Source of the DNA: Stenogyne calaminthoides
Taxonomy: Eukaryota; Streptophyta; Magnoliopsida; Lamiales; Lamiaceae
Direction: 5' to 3'
Length of the DNA stretch: 64,000 nucleotides
Assembly: GCA_037126765.1 (NCBI GenBank)
Contig: JBBCBC010000027.1
Location: 8,828,406-8,892,405 of the forward strand
The position numbers and the translations under genes were made by a program. Under the pieces are notes generated by a model. It had not been told where the DNA came from. It did not search any database and worked only from the letters and a program-made list of their open reading frames with translations. Below are positions 22,190 to 33,379 of the stretch, piece by piece (positions within the stretch are counted from its first letter, which is position 1; each line of letters starts with the position of its first letter).

Positions 22190-22735
22190 TATATATATAC
22201 CTCCCAAGTCTCCCACCTAACCCTAAAGTCCTAAACCTAATCAGATTTCATTCACCCCTCCCGCAGCCCGCAGCAGCCCGCACTCCATCCGCCACTTTCA
22301 CCGCCCACCGCCCCAGCCCCCAATCAAGATCAAGCCCATTCCACCCGGGCTCCGCGGCCGAATCCGACCACGTAGCAAGACGCAAGGCGGAATCCCTCCG
22401 GTCCAGCTAGCGATGTCCCGACTCCCGATCCACCCCACCGCCCCACCGCCCGATCGCGCTAAACCAGCCCTGCAGTTCACAGCCGAAGTCCAGACTAATC
22501 ACCGTAGCGCACGTGAAGACGGAATCCTCAGGTCCACCGAGCGGTCCGACTCCCGATCCCCCCACCGCCCACAGCCCCACCGCGCCAGCAAACCCGCCCC
22601 GCGGGCTTACAGTAGAGTCCGACCACATGGCTGGGCGCACGCATAAGACGGAATCCGCTCCAGTCATTTCGCAGCGGTCCGTTCTTGGTATCCCCTTTTC
22701 TTTCCAACTGCGGTCGATTCTTGTATCATCCCTTT
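22190..22735 (+). other. GC-rich 5' segment of the hAT
   Basis: A C-rich stretch (CCCGCAGCCCGCAGCAGCCCG and similar) contrasts with the AT-rich surroundings. It contains repeated GACGGAATCC..C.GTCCA phrases near 22388, 22518 and 22648, and ends before a 17-T run at 22737-22753. Open frames here are proline/arginine-rich and look compositional. It is probably the promoter and leader of the transposase gene, or captured sequence. Confidence 0.5.
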
Positions 22736-22753
22736 GTTTTTTTTTTTTTTTTT

Positions 22754-23940
22754 GTTATGTTGGGGATTTGCTAGTAGTAATAATGATGTATGATCTGTTT
22801 GTTAATTTATTTAATTTGCAATTGTTATTGGTTGATTTGGACCTAAATTGGACTGATCGAAGCATTTTTGAATCTTTGTGGAAGAAAGCAAGGAAGGATA
22901 GTAATTGAGTTTTTTGATTTTGAAGTAGTGGTGAGTGTTGAGGATCTAGAAGCTTGATTTTCGGAGATTTAGTTTTTGATATATGTGCTTTTAGCTTATA
23001 ATGGTGCATAATTGGAGAATCTGGATGTGGCATTTGCTTAGTTTGGTTGTGGAGCTCGGAATTAGCTTCGTTAGGAGAGGAATTCAATGGTGATTGGTGA
23101 GCAATGGAGTTATGTAGATTTGAAAGTGTGATTTTATTGGATGGATCGGTGATTTTGTCTTGAATGCTTTATTTGAATGTAATTGACTACATATGTTCTA
23201 TTGTTATTCACCCAATTTATGTCTAGATGAACTTGAGTTTGAGAGAGAGGAAGACTAGGACCTTTGCATCCCTGATTCACTTTTGCTATATGGATAAACT
23301 TTTTTAAATGTTAATGCGATGGCACGGGCAATCGTGGCCGACATGAATGTTTGACAAATACATTTGTTTTTGAAGACTCGACTGTGATGAGATTTTTCTT
23401 AAACTGAAATCTTCAGAGGCTAGTTTATGAAAGCACGGTCGAAGTGAAAAATACTGTCTGACTATCTTTATTTTGCACTGTGGAAGTGCTGCCAAAACCT
23501 TTTATTTTTAGTTCTTTTACGTAAAAAAAATTGTACATTTACATGTCAATGCAAAAACTTCCTTATCTGGACTGTGTCAGTGAAGAATAAAACAAGTTTG
23601 TTGCCATACACTAGTTTCAAGATATGAAGCTTGGTAAATGTTTTCATACCTTACTGCACATTATTTTTTAGGGTGGAGAGGGACCTGCTTTGTGTGAATT
23701 ACTGTTAGTTTTTCTAGACTCTACGGGCGTGTAACCGTGTAAGGTGCAAGATGTAGTATATGTAATAAATCTATTGAAGCAGCCAAAGCACACAGTGAGT
23801 TCAGAATTCTGCTTTATCAAGATTTCAATCACAAAGTACACACATACAGTGCATTTGATGCATGAGAAATATATCATTTTCTGTTTTAAATGTTGAACAA
23901 ATGTTGCATACTCTAAGTTCAGTTTGTTTCATGTATGTAG
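22754..23940 (+). other. Non-coding 5' region or intron of the hAT gene
   Basis: T-rich sequence with no supported coding. It ends in TTTCATGTATGTAG|ATGTCAAGC, which resembles a 3' splice site just before the first transposase ATG. This fits the 5' intron seen in many plant hAT genes. Confidence 0.4.
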
Positions 23941-26027
23941 ATGTCAAGCTCGAATACACTAACTCAAGAAGGAGGTGTGGGCAGCAATGCGATTGAAGAA
24001 GAAGAAAATGAACAATTGGAAGAAGAAGAATCGAATTTCTACGAAAAATCCAGTTGAATTCTCAATCAACAAATGGATAATAAAGTGAAGAGAAACCGAT
24101 GAAACCAAGGTCAAAGGTGTGGCCACACTTCAAGAAAATCAAGAATGCAGAAGGTGTTGAGGATATAACTATGTGCATCCACCGAAGTTGATACTCGATG
24201 TGATCCTAAAAAATGGTACTTCATCACTAAATGGCCACTATAGAAAATGCATGGAAAACCCACTTAATCAAGAATTGAAACAAAGATTATTGAATTTGGA
24301 GCCTGATCTTGATGGTAGTTGTGCTACTGTTAGTACTTGGAAATTTGATCGGGATGAGATTAGGGCAAAGACTTGCACGCATGATAATTGTTGATGAACT
24401 ACCATTTAATTGTGTGGAGGGTGAAGGGTTTAGGGATTTTGTGAATAGAGCATGTCCTAGGTTTCAAATTCCTTCTAGATGGACGGTGGCAAGGATTGTT
24501 ATCAATTGTATCTTAATGAAAGGTCAAAATTGAAGTCTTTTATGAAGATAAACCGTGAAAAGAGTGTGTATTACTAACGATACTTGGACTTCTTTACAAA
24601 GAATTAACTACATGTGCATTACTGCTCATTTCATTGATAATAGGTGGAATTTACATAAGAAGATAATCAATTTTGTACCCGTTTCTAGTCATAGAGGTGA
24701 CTACCTTGGTAAAGCACTTGAAAATTGTCTTCTTGATTGGGGATTGAAAAATGTGTTCACTATAACCGTAGATAATGCAAGTTCTAATGATGGGGCTATA
24801 AAGCATATGAAAAAGAAAATTTTGAATTGGGGAACTAGTGTTGGGAGTTGTAAATACTTGCATATGAGATGTATTGCACATGTAGTTAATTTGGTAGTAC
24901 AAGATGGCTTAAAAGATATTGATGATTCAAAGGAAACGTGAGGGATCTTGGTTAGGTACATTAGGAATTCCCTGCTAGAATAACAAGATTTAAAGAGTGT
25001 GTGGATTTGGAAGGAATAGAAAGTAAAAATTCATTGTGTTTAGATGTTCCTACTAGGTGGAATTCAACCCACACCATGCTTAAGACAAATTTAAAAAGTT
25101 TGAAAGGGCATTTGAGAAGTATGATGAAATAGATACAAGTTATAGGACTGATTTGGGGGAGGAAAAAGTTCCATCTGCTGCTGATTGGACTTGTATTCGT
25201 AAGTATGCTGATTTATTGAAGCATTTTCATAAGTTGACTGTGCGCATTTCGGGTTCATTTTATGTCACATCTAACACATTTTTAAGTGAGATTAGCGATT
25301 TAGAAGATTTTGAATGATTGGAAGGGTAGTACGGATAGGGATACTAAAAATTTGGGTGAGTCTATGAAAAGAAATTTGATAAATATTGGGGGAGATTGGA
25401 AAAAATGAATAAAATCATTTTTGGGCTAATGTTTTTGATCCACGTGATAAATTAGGCTATTTGGAGTATTCATTGAGCTTAAATGTATGGGGGAAAAGGT
25501 GGCACCATCTTTCAATCTGTGGAGGAATGAGCTTTTTGAGGTGTTTAGGGAGTATGAGAATAAGTATCAACCAAATGAGTGAAGTGAATGATAGTGGCAA
25601 CAAGTCACGTTCTAGTGGTGTGTCCCATTGTGAAATAGATGGTGATGATGAGTCGTTGTCTAAAGCTAGATATAAGAAACGAAGAATGGAGAGTGGGATA
25701 GATGGAAGCAAGCAAAACGAACTGGAAGTCTACTTGAGTGAAGCTATGTTAGAGGGGAAATGGATGTGTTAAAGTGGTGGAGTGTGAACTCTTCGAGATT
25801 TCGTTTTTTCAAGAATGGCTCGTGATATTTTAGCCGCTCCAATTTCAACCGTTGATGAGTCTGTGATTTAGTGCCGGTGGTAGGGTGTTAGATGTATTTA
25901 GGAGTTCTTTAACTCTAAAACTCGGCCAAGCTTTGGTGTGTGGGTAAGATTGGCTTCAAATTCATTTAAGTTCTATATGTGTCGAAGAACAACTTGAGGA
26001 ACTTGAGAATTTTGAGAATGGTAATTA
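23941..26027 (+). pseudogene. hAT transposase, decayed
   Basis: The presumed ATG is at 23941 (MSSSNTLTQEGG, then a poly-Glu tract). A BED zinc-finger remnant follows, with KVWPHF near 24118 and NGHYRKC near 24230. The catalytic-region segment has DTW near 24582 and the TVDNASSND block near 24765, then MRCIAHVVNLVV near 24870 and a PTRWNST-type block near 25050. The hATC dimerisation domain is seen as ELEVYLSEA near 25720, KWWSVNSSRF near 25770 and GGRVLDVFRSSL near 25880. Stops and small indels break the frame in at least six places. The family is the plant RICESLEEPER/ZBED type. Confidence 0.9.
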
Positions 26028-26034
26028 AGCTTAT

Positions 26035-26460
26035 GTGACTAATTTATCTTTTCTTGATGTTTTAATTTTCTTGATTATTTTATTTAGTAACAGATTATTT
26101 TCTAATTTTTTTTTTCAGATTTGCCAAATGTTGGAACCGAAGGAGCTGGAGCAGCAACATCAAACACCAACACGTAGATTTGGAGGAGAGAGGCGGGCTG
26201 TATCATCACGTACTTGCTGTTTTTAGACTTACATTTGCATTGTTATGGATTGTGATTCAGTCTTGCATTGTTATTTGGGTTATATTTTGTAGCTTTTGGA
26301 CATATTTGCAGCTTTTGGGTTATATTTTGTATTGTTATGGAGTATGGACAGCAGACTTGATTTATGTATTGTTAAAATTGAATTTTTGAATTTCAGCCAT
26401 AACTCAGACTGAGTACTGGAATAGTGGAATGTATTTCAGACTTGATTTATGTATTTCAGA
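26035..26460 (+). other. 3' region of the hAT transposase gene
   Basis: T-rich, with an imperfect duplication of the phrase TTTTGGGTTATATTTTGTA (about 26273-26330). No coding is supported. Confidence 0.45.
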
Positions 26461-26464
26461 ATTT

Positions 26465-26630
26465 TTAAATTTTCGGTTTTTTCGGTTTTAAACCGAAACC
26501 GAACCGAAAAAATTCGGTTCGGTTTTAATCGGTTTTAGGCTTAAGTGGTTCGGTTTCGGTGTATTATGGTGTGAAATTCGGTTAATTCGGTTCGGTTAAT
26601 TCGGTTCGGTTCGGTTCGGTTTTTACCGAA
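26465..26630 (+). repeat. Right subterminal TTCGGTT/AACCGAA array of hAT
   Basis: A dense run of TTCGGTT with interspersed AACCGAA mirrors the left end. At 26580-26618 the motif is in near-tandem repeats of GGTTCGGTTAATTC. Confidence 0.85.
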
Positions 26631-26650
26631 TGCTCACCCCTACCTGCAAC

Positions 26651-27900
26651 CTCCATAATCAGCATCTGAGTAACCAGTTAGTTCAAGGTTATCATCAGCT
26701 GGATACCACAATCCTCTATTCATCGCGGACCTTAAGATACTTCAAGATATTTTTGGCGACCTCCATGTGACTAAATTTTAGGATTAGCTTGGTATTCGCA
26801 TATCCCAACAACAAATGTTATATCCGCCTATTTGTCCGTGAGATAGAGCAATGATACAATGATTCCTCTATAATCAAGATGACTCACCGATTTGCCTTCG
26901 TAATCGAGGATCCATCTTGTAGTTAGTATTCATGGGAATCCTAATCGCATTGCAGTCTGCATAACCATATTCGCAATCGGATCTCTCGTGTACTTTACGG
27001 TTGATGAATATTCCTTCCTTTGATTGTTTCATTTGAAGACTTAGAAAGAAATTCATCTCTCCCATCATTGACATCTCAAACTTGCCTTTCATCGGTGTTG
27101 AAAATTTTTCACACAAATTGATGGTTTGGAGATCAAAAAATGATGTCATCAACATATATTCGAACTAGTAGATATCTTCCCCATCTTCTATCTCCGAGCA
27201 GAGTTCCAACAAAATCCTTTGACAAAAACCATGGTCAAGAAGAAACCGAGAAAGAGTATCATACCATGCTCGGGTGCTTGCTTGAGACCATACTGAGCTT
27301 TTTTCCGAAGTCTCAGAACTTGGTCATTCACTTTTTGAAACCGGAGGTTGTTCTACATAAACCTCTTCTTTAAGCACACCGCTCGATTAAATGCACTTTT
27401 TCACATCCATTTGATAGATCGTGAACTTCATGTGGGTAAAGATATGCAAGAAACAATTTGATGGCTTCTAGTCTTGCAACAAGTGCAAAGGTTTCATCAT
27501 AATCCAAGCCTTCTTTGGGAATAACCTTGTGCAACTAAATTTTGCCTTTGTTTCTTACAATGTTGTTGTTTTCATCTCTTTTATTCTTGAAAACCCACTT
27601 GGTTCCAATGACATTGTGCCTTCGAGTGTCTATCTACTAGCTCCCATACTTCATTCCTTGAGAATTGATTCAAATTTCATCTTGCATATCAAGAATCCAA
27701 TGAGAATCTTGTAGAGCTTCACCAATCTCAAGAGGTTATTTCTCCGACAGGAAAGAAGCATAATAGTGCACTCTCACCATGGAACCTTCTTGTTTTTAAC
27801 ACCTTGGTTAGATCACCCACAATGGACTTGTAGGATGACTATCTAACCATTTCCTTCTTGATGTTCCCCTTCAAGTAGTATCCTCAACATTTGAAATGTT
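26651..27900 (-). pseudogene. B reverse transcriptase and RNase H N-terminus
   Basis: Minus-strand segments include WVFKNKRDE near 27580, YDETF near 27500, FLAYLYPHEV near 27440 and QYGLKQAP. The sequence at the usual YVDD position reads FEYMLMTSFFDLQT, so the catalytic pair is lost. Then come GEMNFFLSLQMKQ near 27050 and GYSDADYGGC at the hAT border. Frameshifts are frequent. The region between about 26880 and 26650 corresponds to the connection to RNase H. Confidence 0.8.
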
Positions 27901-28610
27901 AGGTTCGGTTAATTCAAGAAACTCAGGAACAATGAGAAAGGAGAAAGGAATCATCTTCCTCGTGGGAAATTCTATTTGTAACATTGTCGAGACATTTGTT
28001 CCCCTTTGGTTGATAGATTCGGAGAATTTGCCCTGTTGTGACCACATCTTCATTGGCATCACATACCCGAGTCCGAACTGGTGTCTGCTCGTGATTGGTC
28101 ACCTTTTGAGTGTTGGTTTTCCCGAGTCTCACCATCCCGAGTTCCATCTCGAACTTCTTTATTCGAGTCCGAGTCACCCAATCATAGATAGTGGTGACTT
28201 CTTCTTTTCCGGTTCAAATTGGATGATTTATCTTTTCTTTTTGGGCTTAATCTGGTGATCCTCTTAGTCGGTTCATCTGCATCATGTTCCCTTTTTTTCC
28301 GAACACAAGTAGATTCATCAAAAAAACTTGAGGTGTTTCCTCCACAATAAAGTCCCACAGGTTGTAAACTCGAAAGCTTTTATCGACTTTTAATATCCTA
28401 AGAATATTCCTTCATCACTTTACTATCAAATGTTTTCAACCGATCTTTACCATTATTGTGTATGAAACACTTGCAACCAAACACACGAAAAAAAAAAAAA
28501 CAAGAGGCTTCCTTTCATTCCAAAGCTCATAGGGTGTTTTTGACTTGACTCTTGGTCAACATTGAACCGTTTCGAGAGTAGTGCGGTGTTGATAAAATTT
28601 TTTAGCCCAA
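27901..28610 (-). pseudogene. B integrase C-terminus and linker
   Basis: Between the integrase core and RT the minus strand encodes a hydrophilic stretch (TRTRIKKFEMELGMV, HEQTPVRTRVCDANED) typical of the variable copia linker. It is broken by stops. A 12-base A run lies at about 28489-28500. Confidence 0.55.
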
Positions 28611-29345
28611 AATCTTTTAGAAATATATCAACAATTTATCATTGTCCTTGCAGAACTTCTTTTGAGTCCTGTTCCTTCTTTCAAAGAACACCATTTTGTT
28701 GAGGGGTCCTTGCGGTGATGTTTCATGAGTAATTCCATTTGTCGCATAATAATCGATATAATATGATTTATAAATTCAATTCCTTTTGTCGGATCGATTT
28801 TGACCACACTCAGATTTTTCTCAATATCGAGCCTTTTCAAGAATTTCGCGACTTTATTCGAGTCTCTTTCTTCGAGTAAGAATATGACCTAAGTATATCT
28901 TGAGTAGTCATCAACTACTACCAATGTGTATTTCTCGCAATTAGTGCTTATGGTGTTATAGGACCAAAAAGATCCATATGCAAAGAATCAAGTATTACGT
29001 TAGTAGAAACATCTACTTTGCTTTTTAAATGATGCTCTAATTTGTTTTCCTTTCCGCACACATCACAAATATGTTCCTCATTGAACACTTCATTAAAGCA
29101 ACCCTCTTACAAGAGCTAATCTTGCAAGCTTATTCAGGGGTTTTGAAATTCGGTGTGATTCATTCTTTTTTTTATGCCATAACCAACGGGTATCTGTGGA
29201 ACTTTTAGCAACCAAACATGTATCTTTAGGAGTTGAACTCCAATCAAAGAAGATACACATTTCCTTTTCTAGTACCGGTCAAGAATACTTTCGTGTTGTA
29301 TCATCTTTCACATAACATAAGTTCTTAGAGAACTCAACATTAAAA
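28611..29345 (-). pseudogene. B integrase and GAG-pre-integrase
   Basis: The minus strand shows RISKPLNKLARL near 29130, the remains of the zinc-binding part with CAERKTN near 29060, and core fragments around SVVKIDPTKGIEFINH (28795) and SPQGPLNKMVFFERRN (28695), the last being the QQNG..ERRN region with altered residues. Numerous stops are present. Confidence 0.7.
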
Positions 29346-29575
29346 ACCCTTATCACATAATGGCTTATTGAAAGCAAATTATGCTTCAATCCGATACATA
29401 TGAAACACCATGGATATGAATCGAGTTGATTTCCAAAGTTCCATATCCTTGACCGTCCCTCGAGTTATCTCCAAAAGTGATCTGTGGGCCTTTTGTTCAA
29501 CATAGTCGAGTATCTTCTTGAATCTCGGTCATATGTCTTGAACATCCACTGTCAAGATACCATACATCAGGGGCC
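29346..29575 (-). pseudogene. B aspartic protease
   Basis: The minus strand reads WYLDSGCSRHMTE starting at 29562, the retropepsin active site in the DSG form usual for Sirevirus-type copia. It is followed by QITFGDNS, and the remainder extends to about 29346. Confidence 0.82.
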
Positions 29576-29649
29576 TTTTCATCTCTGCTCATCAGTGCTA
29601 TGTGATCTTTAATCAGCTTAGTGCCCTTGTTTTCCTCCTGAAAAACAGA

Positions 29650-31250
29650 TCAATTCTTAGGTACCCAATTTGTGTAGGGTCCTACAAGGTTAGATGTACC
29701 TTTCGGAATCCAAATCTGCCTGACAACTCTAATCACTTTAGAGTGGCTAATTTGTCTTCCATAAACATCAACATACGCATTGACTACTCTGGGTGCCTTA
29801 GCAGTTTTCTGTGTATGTGTGCTAGCTTTAACATGAACATGGGCTTTTGAATTTTTCTTTGGTTCAAGCCTTCTGTTCATTTGCTTTGGCTTTTGTGCAG
29901 CCGGTCTAAATCTTTGATGACTCGGGTTCAGGTAACCTTTACCCTTAGGCAAGTGGGGTTCATGTTGCCTGTACTGAAATCTGGGTCTTTCAGTGTACTG
30001 AGGACTTGGTTTCTTCAGTTGAGAATGTCTCTGCTGAGTGTTTCTCATCTGAGGATTCCTCTCGATGGTTGATTGTGGAGCCTTTCAGGTTTGCATTCTT
30101 AGCCTGAGGCTTTGAAGTGCTTGCCTGAAACTTTCCAACTGATTGCTCAGGTTTTCTAGCCTTCACCTGAGGTTTGGGATTTCCTACCTGATCATTCAGT
30201 TTTACTGAGACCATAGGTCCTTTTCCCTTGTCTACAACCTTGGGCATTACTTCAGTTTGAAGTGTATGTGCCCATTTGGTTTTACAAAGATTGTCTTCTT
30301 GCTACTTGATGCAAAGATTCGGATGACCTTGTGAGGTTCCCTGGAATGTATCCCAAACCAGATTTTATAGTGACGGATCTCCGGGTAACTCTCGAATTTC
30401 ATCTATTACATTAGATGTTTTATTCAATAGAGTTAACTTCTTACAAGCACTATCCTCACAGGATTCTGTAGAGTTTCATGCTTCTCGAGAGGTCATTGAA
30501 CTTAGTCCCGATTATTTGAATCTCTTGGGTGGATTTCTCTAGCTTTTCGTTAGGGTCATTATCAACTTCTCTTTTCTCGAGAGTTGTACTTTCGTAACAT
30601 CCAGTTCATCAAGAGCTCCCATTAATCGAGAAGTGATTTCAATATTGCTAGAGTCTTTCCATTTTAGATTTTCGACTTTCAGTTCCTTATTTCGCTCTTG
30701 AGTTCTATTTAGCAGTTCTTGTAAACAAAGATAGTCCTTCATCGATTCTCAAAAGAATCCATCAGTCAAAATGACTATTTTCGGTGGAACTTGAAAACTC
30801 TTGTGCTTGTAGGTAGGAGCAACAAAGAGAAAGAAGAGTTTACCTCCTCAATGGCCATCGGACAAATGTCATCATTTTTCTTTGCTCGAGAATATCTCAT
30901 CTGAAGAGCTAGATCCCTCCTCGTGAGTGTTCTTCTTCGCAACCATGGCCTTTTTGCTAGAGAACTTCTTGTCTCTTTTAGCTTGCCTTTCTCTTCTCTC
31001 TAAAGACTCAAATCGACAATCATCTTCGAAAGTGACCTTTCTTTTGGCGGTTATAGCATCTGTTGGTATCATCATCCCCGATCACTTTCTTTTTGGACTT
31101 GGAGTCCTTCTTTCGATGAAGATCCTCAACCTTTCGTGTCCTTCTTCTCGATTGATCTCGTCCTCGGGTTTCTTTCGGTACTGTGGTTCCTGTAATAGCT
31201 TTTGTATTTTCCAAATCTACTATTAAGTCATCAAACCTCCTTGCCATCGG
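29650..31250 (-). pseudogene. B gag remnant and pol N-terminal region
   Basis: Only about 20-40 bases separate the PBS from the first recognisable gag sequence (RRFDDLIVDLE near 31245), so the gag N-terminal domain is missing. A zinc knuckle at about 31057-31016 reads CYNRQKKGHFRR: its second cysteine is replaced and the last one is out of frame. Downstream is a serine/acidic SSSSDEIFSS patch, a coiled-coil segment with NRTQERNKELKVENLKW (30690) and a basic, Gln/Pro-rich region (30240-29660) ending IWIPKGTSNLVGPYTNWVPKN-like sequence before protease. Confidence 0.75.
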
Positions 31251-31271
31251 TCTTTAGCTTTTCCTCACCGC

Positions 31272-31284
31272 TTCCGATACCACT
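31272..31284 (-). other. Primer binding site of B (mutated)
   Basis: The minus strand reads TGGTATCGGAAGC, two bases after the LTR end GGACCAACA. Against TGGTATCAGAGC it differs at the CAGAG core, which reads CGGAAG. Confidence 0.8.
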
Positions 31285-31286
31285 TG

Positions 31287-31750
31287 TTGGTCCGGTGCAA
31301 ACGAGTCTTACACGTGTATGGGGGGAATACACGTGTTCAAGTGTTTTTAAAACTTTTTTCATCGAGGTCCGCTTGGGGTCGATAATCCTCAAGATTAGGT
31401 CCCCGAGAAGCACAGATCGCTCGAGTCAAAGTCTATTGAGAAAGTGATCCCGAAGCTTTTAGAAGCCTCGAGATAATCCCAACCGAGTCCCGAAGTTTTC
31501 AGAGATCCCGAGTTGCTTGGATCAAATAACTAACTTATCGAACCCTCGTAAGAGTAAGTTCAATTTGGTAACTATCTCTGATTCTAGCTACTCGGATGTC
31601 TTGGAATGGTTGGCCCTTTAGTTTATACTCGTTTTAAGCTTTTTTAAAAAACCTTCCCTTAATGGAATAAGTGATTAGGCCGTGATTCAATTGCATGCAA
31701 CTTCCAACTTGGATTGATTCCAACCTGAAATATCGGTGAAAATATGCTTT
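31287..31750 (-). repeat. 5' LTR of B, U5-side part
   Basis: On the plus strand it begins TGTTGGTCCGGTGC and is colinear with 14926-15397. Element F interrupts it at AATATGCTTT. It continues at 46086. Confidence 0.9.
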
Positions 31751-33263
31751 TGTTGGGAAATTTATAGTTTTGATGAAAGTTCCAAAAACACATGTAATTA
31801 CATTATCGCTATAGGAGACCGCTTGATAATGATTGTATAAAAAACCGATGTAATAGATAGGTCACATATTGAGGGGGAACTCAATATGTAAAGGTCGATC
31901 CAAGATTCGTAAGAAGTTCGATATCCGACAGAAAGCGTAACGCTAAACCGTAATCGGAAGATCGATCTAACCGATCTTGTCGATAACTCAAATGGGAAGT
32001 CATGAAGCTCAAACCTCTATACTAGAAGATCGATGACTTCCGTAAGATAAGACCGAAGACCTACATCGCCGAGTCACCAATTGAAGCTAAGTCAACAGCG
32101 CTTTAAGACTCCATCGTGGATCGATTGGGTTCAGATCGACGATCATTTCATAAGATGAAAATCGATGTTTCATCTTATCATACGCCCGCGATCCGAACAA
32201 GATGAATACCAACCTTAGTTGGAGGAACAACACCGCAAAGCAAGGCTTTCATCCAATAAGGAAGAGACACGATGAACAGAGCCGATATCATGGATTCGAT
32301 GTTGCTTTCTCTCAAACGGCTATAAACTTTCAGCCATGCTGCTCTCAAGCACGCCACATCAAGCCCGCAACTCTCCCTAAAATAGCCCGAGATTCAAATT
32401 GCTCTCCAACGGCTCTTTTGATCTCAAGGTCTATAAATATGGGATCACACTTCAGAGTGAAAAACGGAAATGCCGACAAACAACATAATCAAGAAGCTCA
32501 AACTATAGTCGATTTCGCATCGAAGAACACAACTACAAGCTTATTTTATATTGTGTTCATCCCATAAGTTTTAGCAAGAAATCTTTTCATCTAGCTATCA
32601 GTCGCTTATACGCAAGAAAAGATTTCATAGTTGAACCTCAACAATCTTACCCAAACCCCCAAGTTAGGATAAGTTGTTTAGCAAGATTTCACCTAGGTTT
32701 CTAAGATCGATTTTCTGGATCGTTTGAGTGAGAACTCTTAAAACATCCGTTGGTGTAATCGTGGTGGACTAACACACTAATCTAAGTCCAAATTTCGGTT
32801 AAGTCGGTTAAGTTGGTGCCCCTTGTGAAAGGGAAGAGTGGATGTAGGACCGGTTTGTCCGAACCACTATAAATCTTGTGTGCCTTTATCGCTTTTGATT
32901 AACCGCTTCTCACATCGCACAATCTTAAAGCGATACATTCTAAGTTAAGATCGACAAAGACCAAGCTTCGATCCGACGGACTGATTTCTCACATCCGATT
33001 AAAAAGATAAAACTTGGAATCGATTATACAAACCGGTTTTTCACGGGTAAAACTTAAGCTTCCAAGACGATCGCTTAACTGATAGTTACCGAACCGACCG
33101 CTTTTCCGGGCGCTCAAGAAGTTGGTTATCGATCAATCGATTCACTCAGACTGGACAAAGCTATTCGCCAAGACACCGATCCAGACGAAAAAAGTTTTTC
33201 GTAAGTCTATTCACCCCTCCCTCTAGACTTCGCCCTCTTCACATAACCCGCGCGGGACCTACA
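31751..33263 (+). repeat. 5' LTR of F
   Basis: It runs from TGTTGGGAAATTTATAG to GGGACCTACA. The TATA box is at 32432-32439, and the block shared with LTR-B and LTR-E is at 32832-32890. It lacks about 38 bases present near 44680-44715 in the 3' LTR. Confidence 0.92.
32432..32439 (+). promoter_or_regulatory. TATA box in 5' LTR of F
   Basis: CTATAAATATGGG. The identical site is at 45332-45339 in the 3' LTR. Confidence 0.6.
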
Positions 33264-33265
33264 AG

Positions 33266-33277
33266 TGGTATCAGAGC
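33266..33277 (+). other. Primer binding site of F
   Basis: TGGTATCAGAGC, two bases after the LTR, is a perfect match to the initiator-Met tRNA complement common in plant copia. Confidence 0.92.
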
Positions 33278-33379
33278 GGTTGGTTCTTCCGACCAATCGA
33301 CTCGCGGTCATTGTGGTCATCCGAATCGATCTTGAAAACCGCTTTTTAAAACTCATTCATTTTCCAAAATCACTCAAAG

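Larger units (their letters stand above)
22016..26642 (+). mobile_element. hAT DNA transposon in B RNase H
   Basis: The element is 4627 bp with terminal inverted repeats TAGGGGTGAGCA (22016-22027) and TGCTCACCCCTA (26631-26642). The 8-bp target duplication CCTGCAAC is exact at 22008-22015 and 26643-26650. Eight-base duplications and the TAGGGGTGAGCA terminus are hallmarks of plant hAT elements. It contains a decayed BED/RISBZ-type transposase on the plus strand and dense ACCGAA subterminal repeats. Removing it restores the B RNase H frame. Confidence 0.96.

Noticed and set aside
22413..22908. Pro/Arg-rich open frames in the hAT
   Set aside because: Low-complexity composition, several overlapping frames on both strands, no homology signal.
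22016..26642. Helitron or Mutator origin for this element
   Set aside because: The 8-bp duplication, 12-bp inverted ends and transposase blocks with a hATC domain identify hAT.
29650..30048. A separate basic host protein gene
   Set aside because: It sits directly upstream of the B protease on the same strand and reads as the gag-pol linker.
32202..32567. 121-codon open frame
   Set aside because: It lies within the 5' LTR of F across the TATA box. The 3' LTR copy does not keep it.
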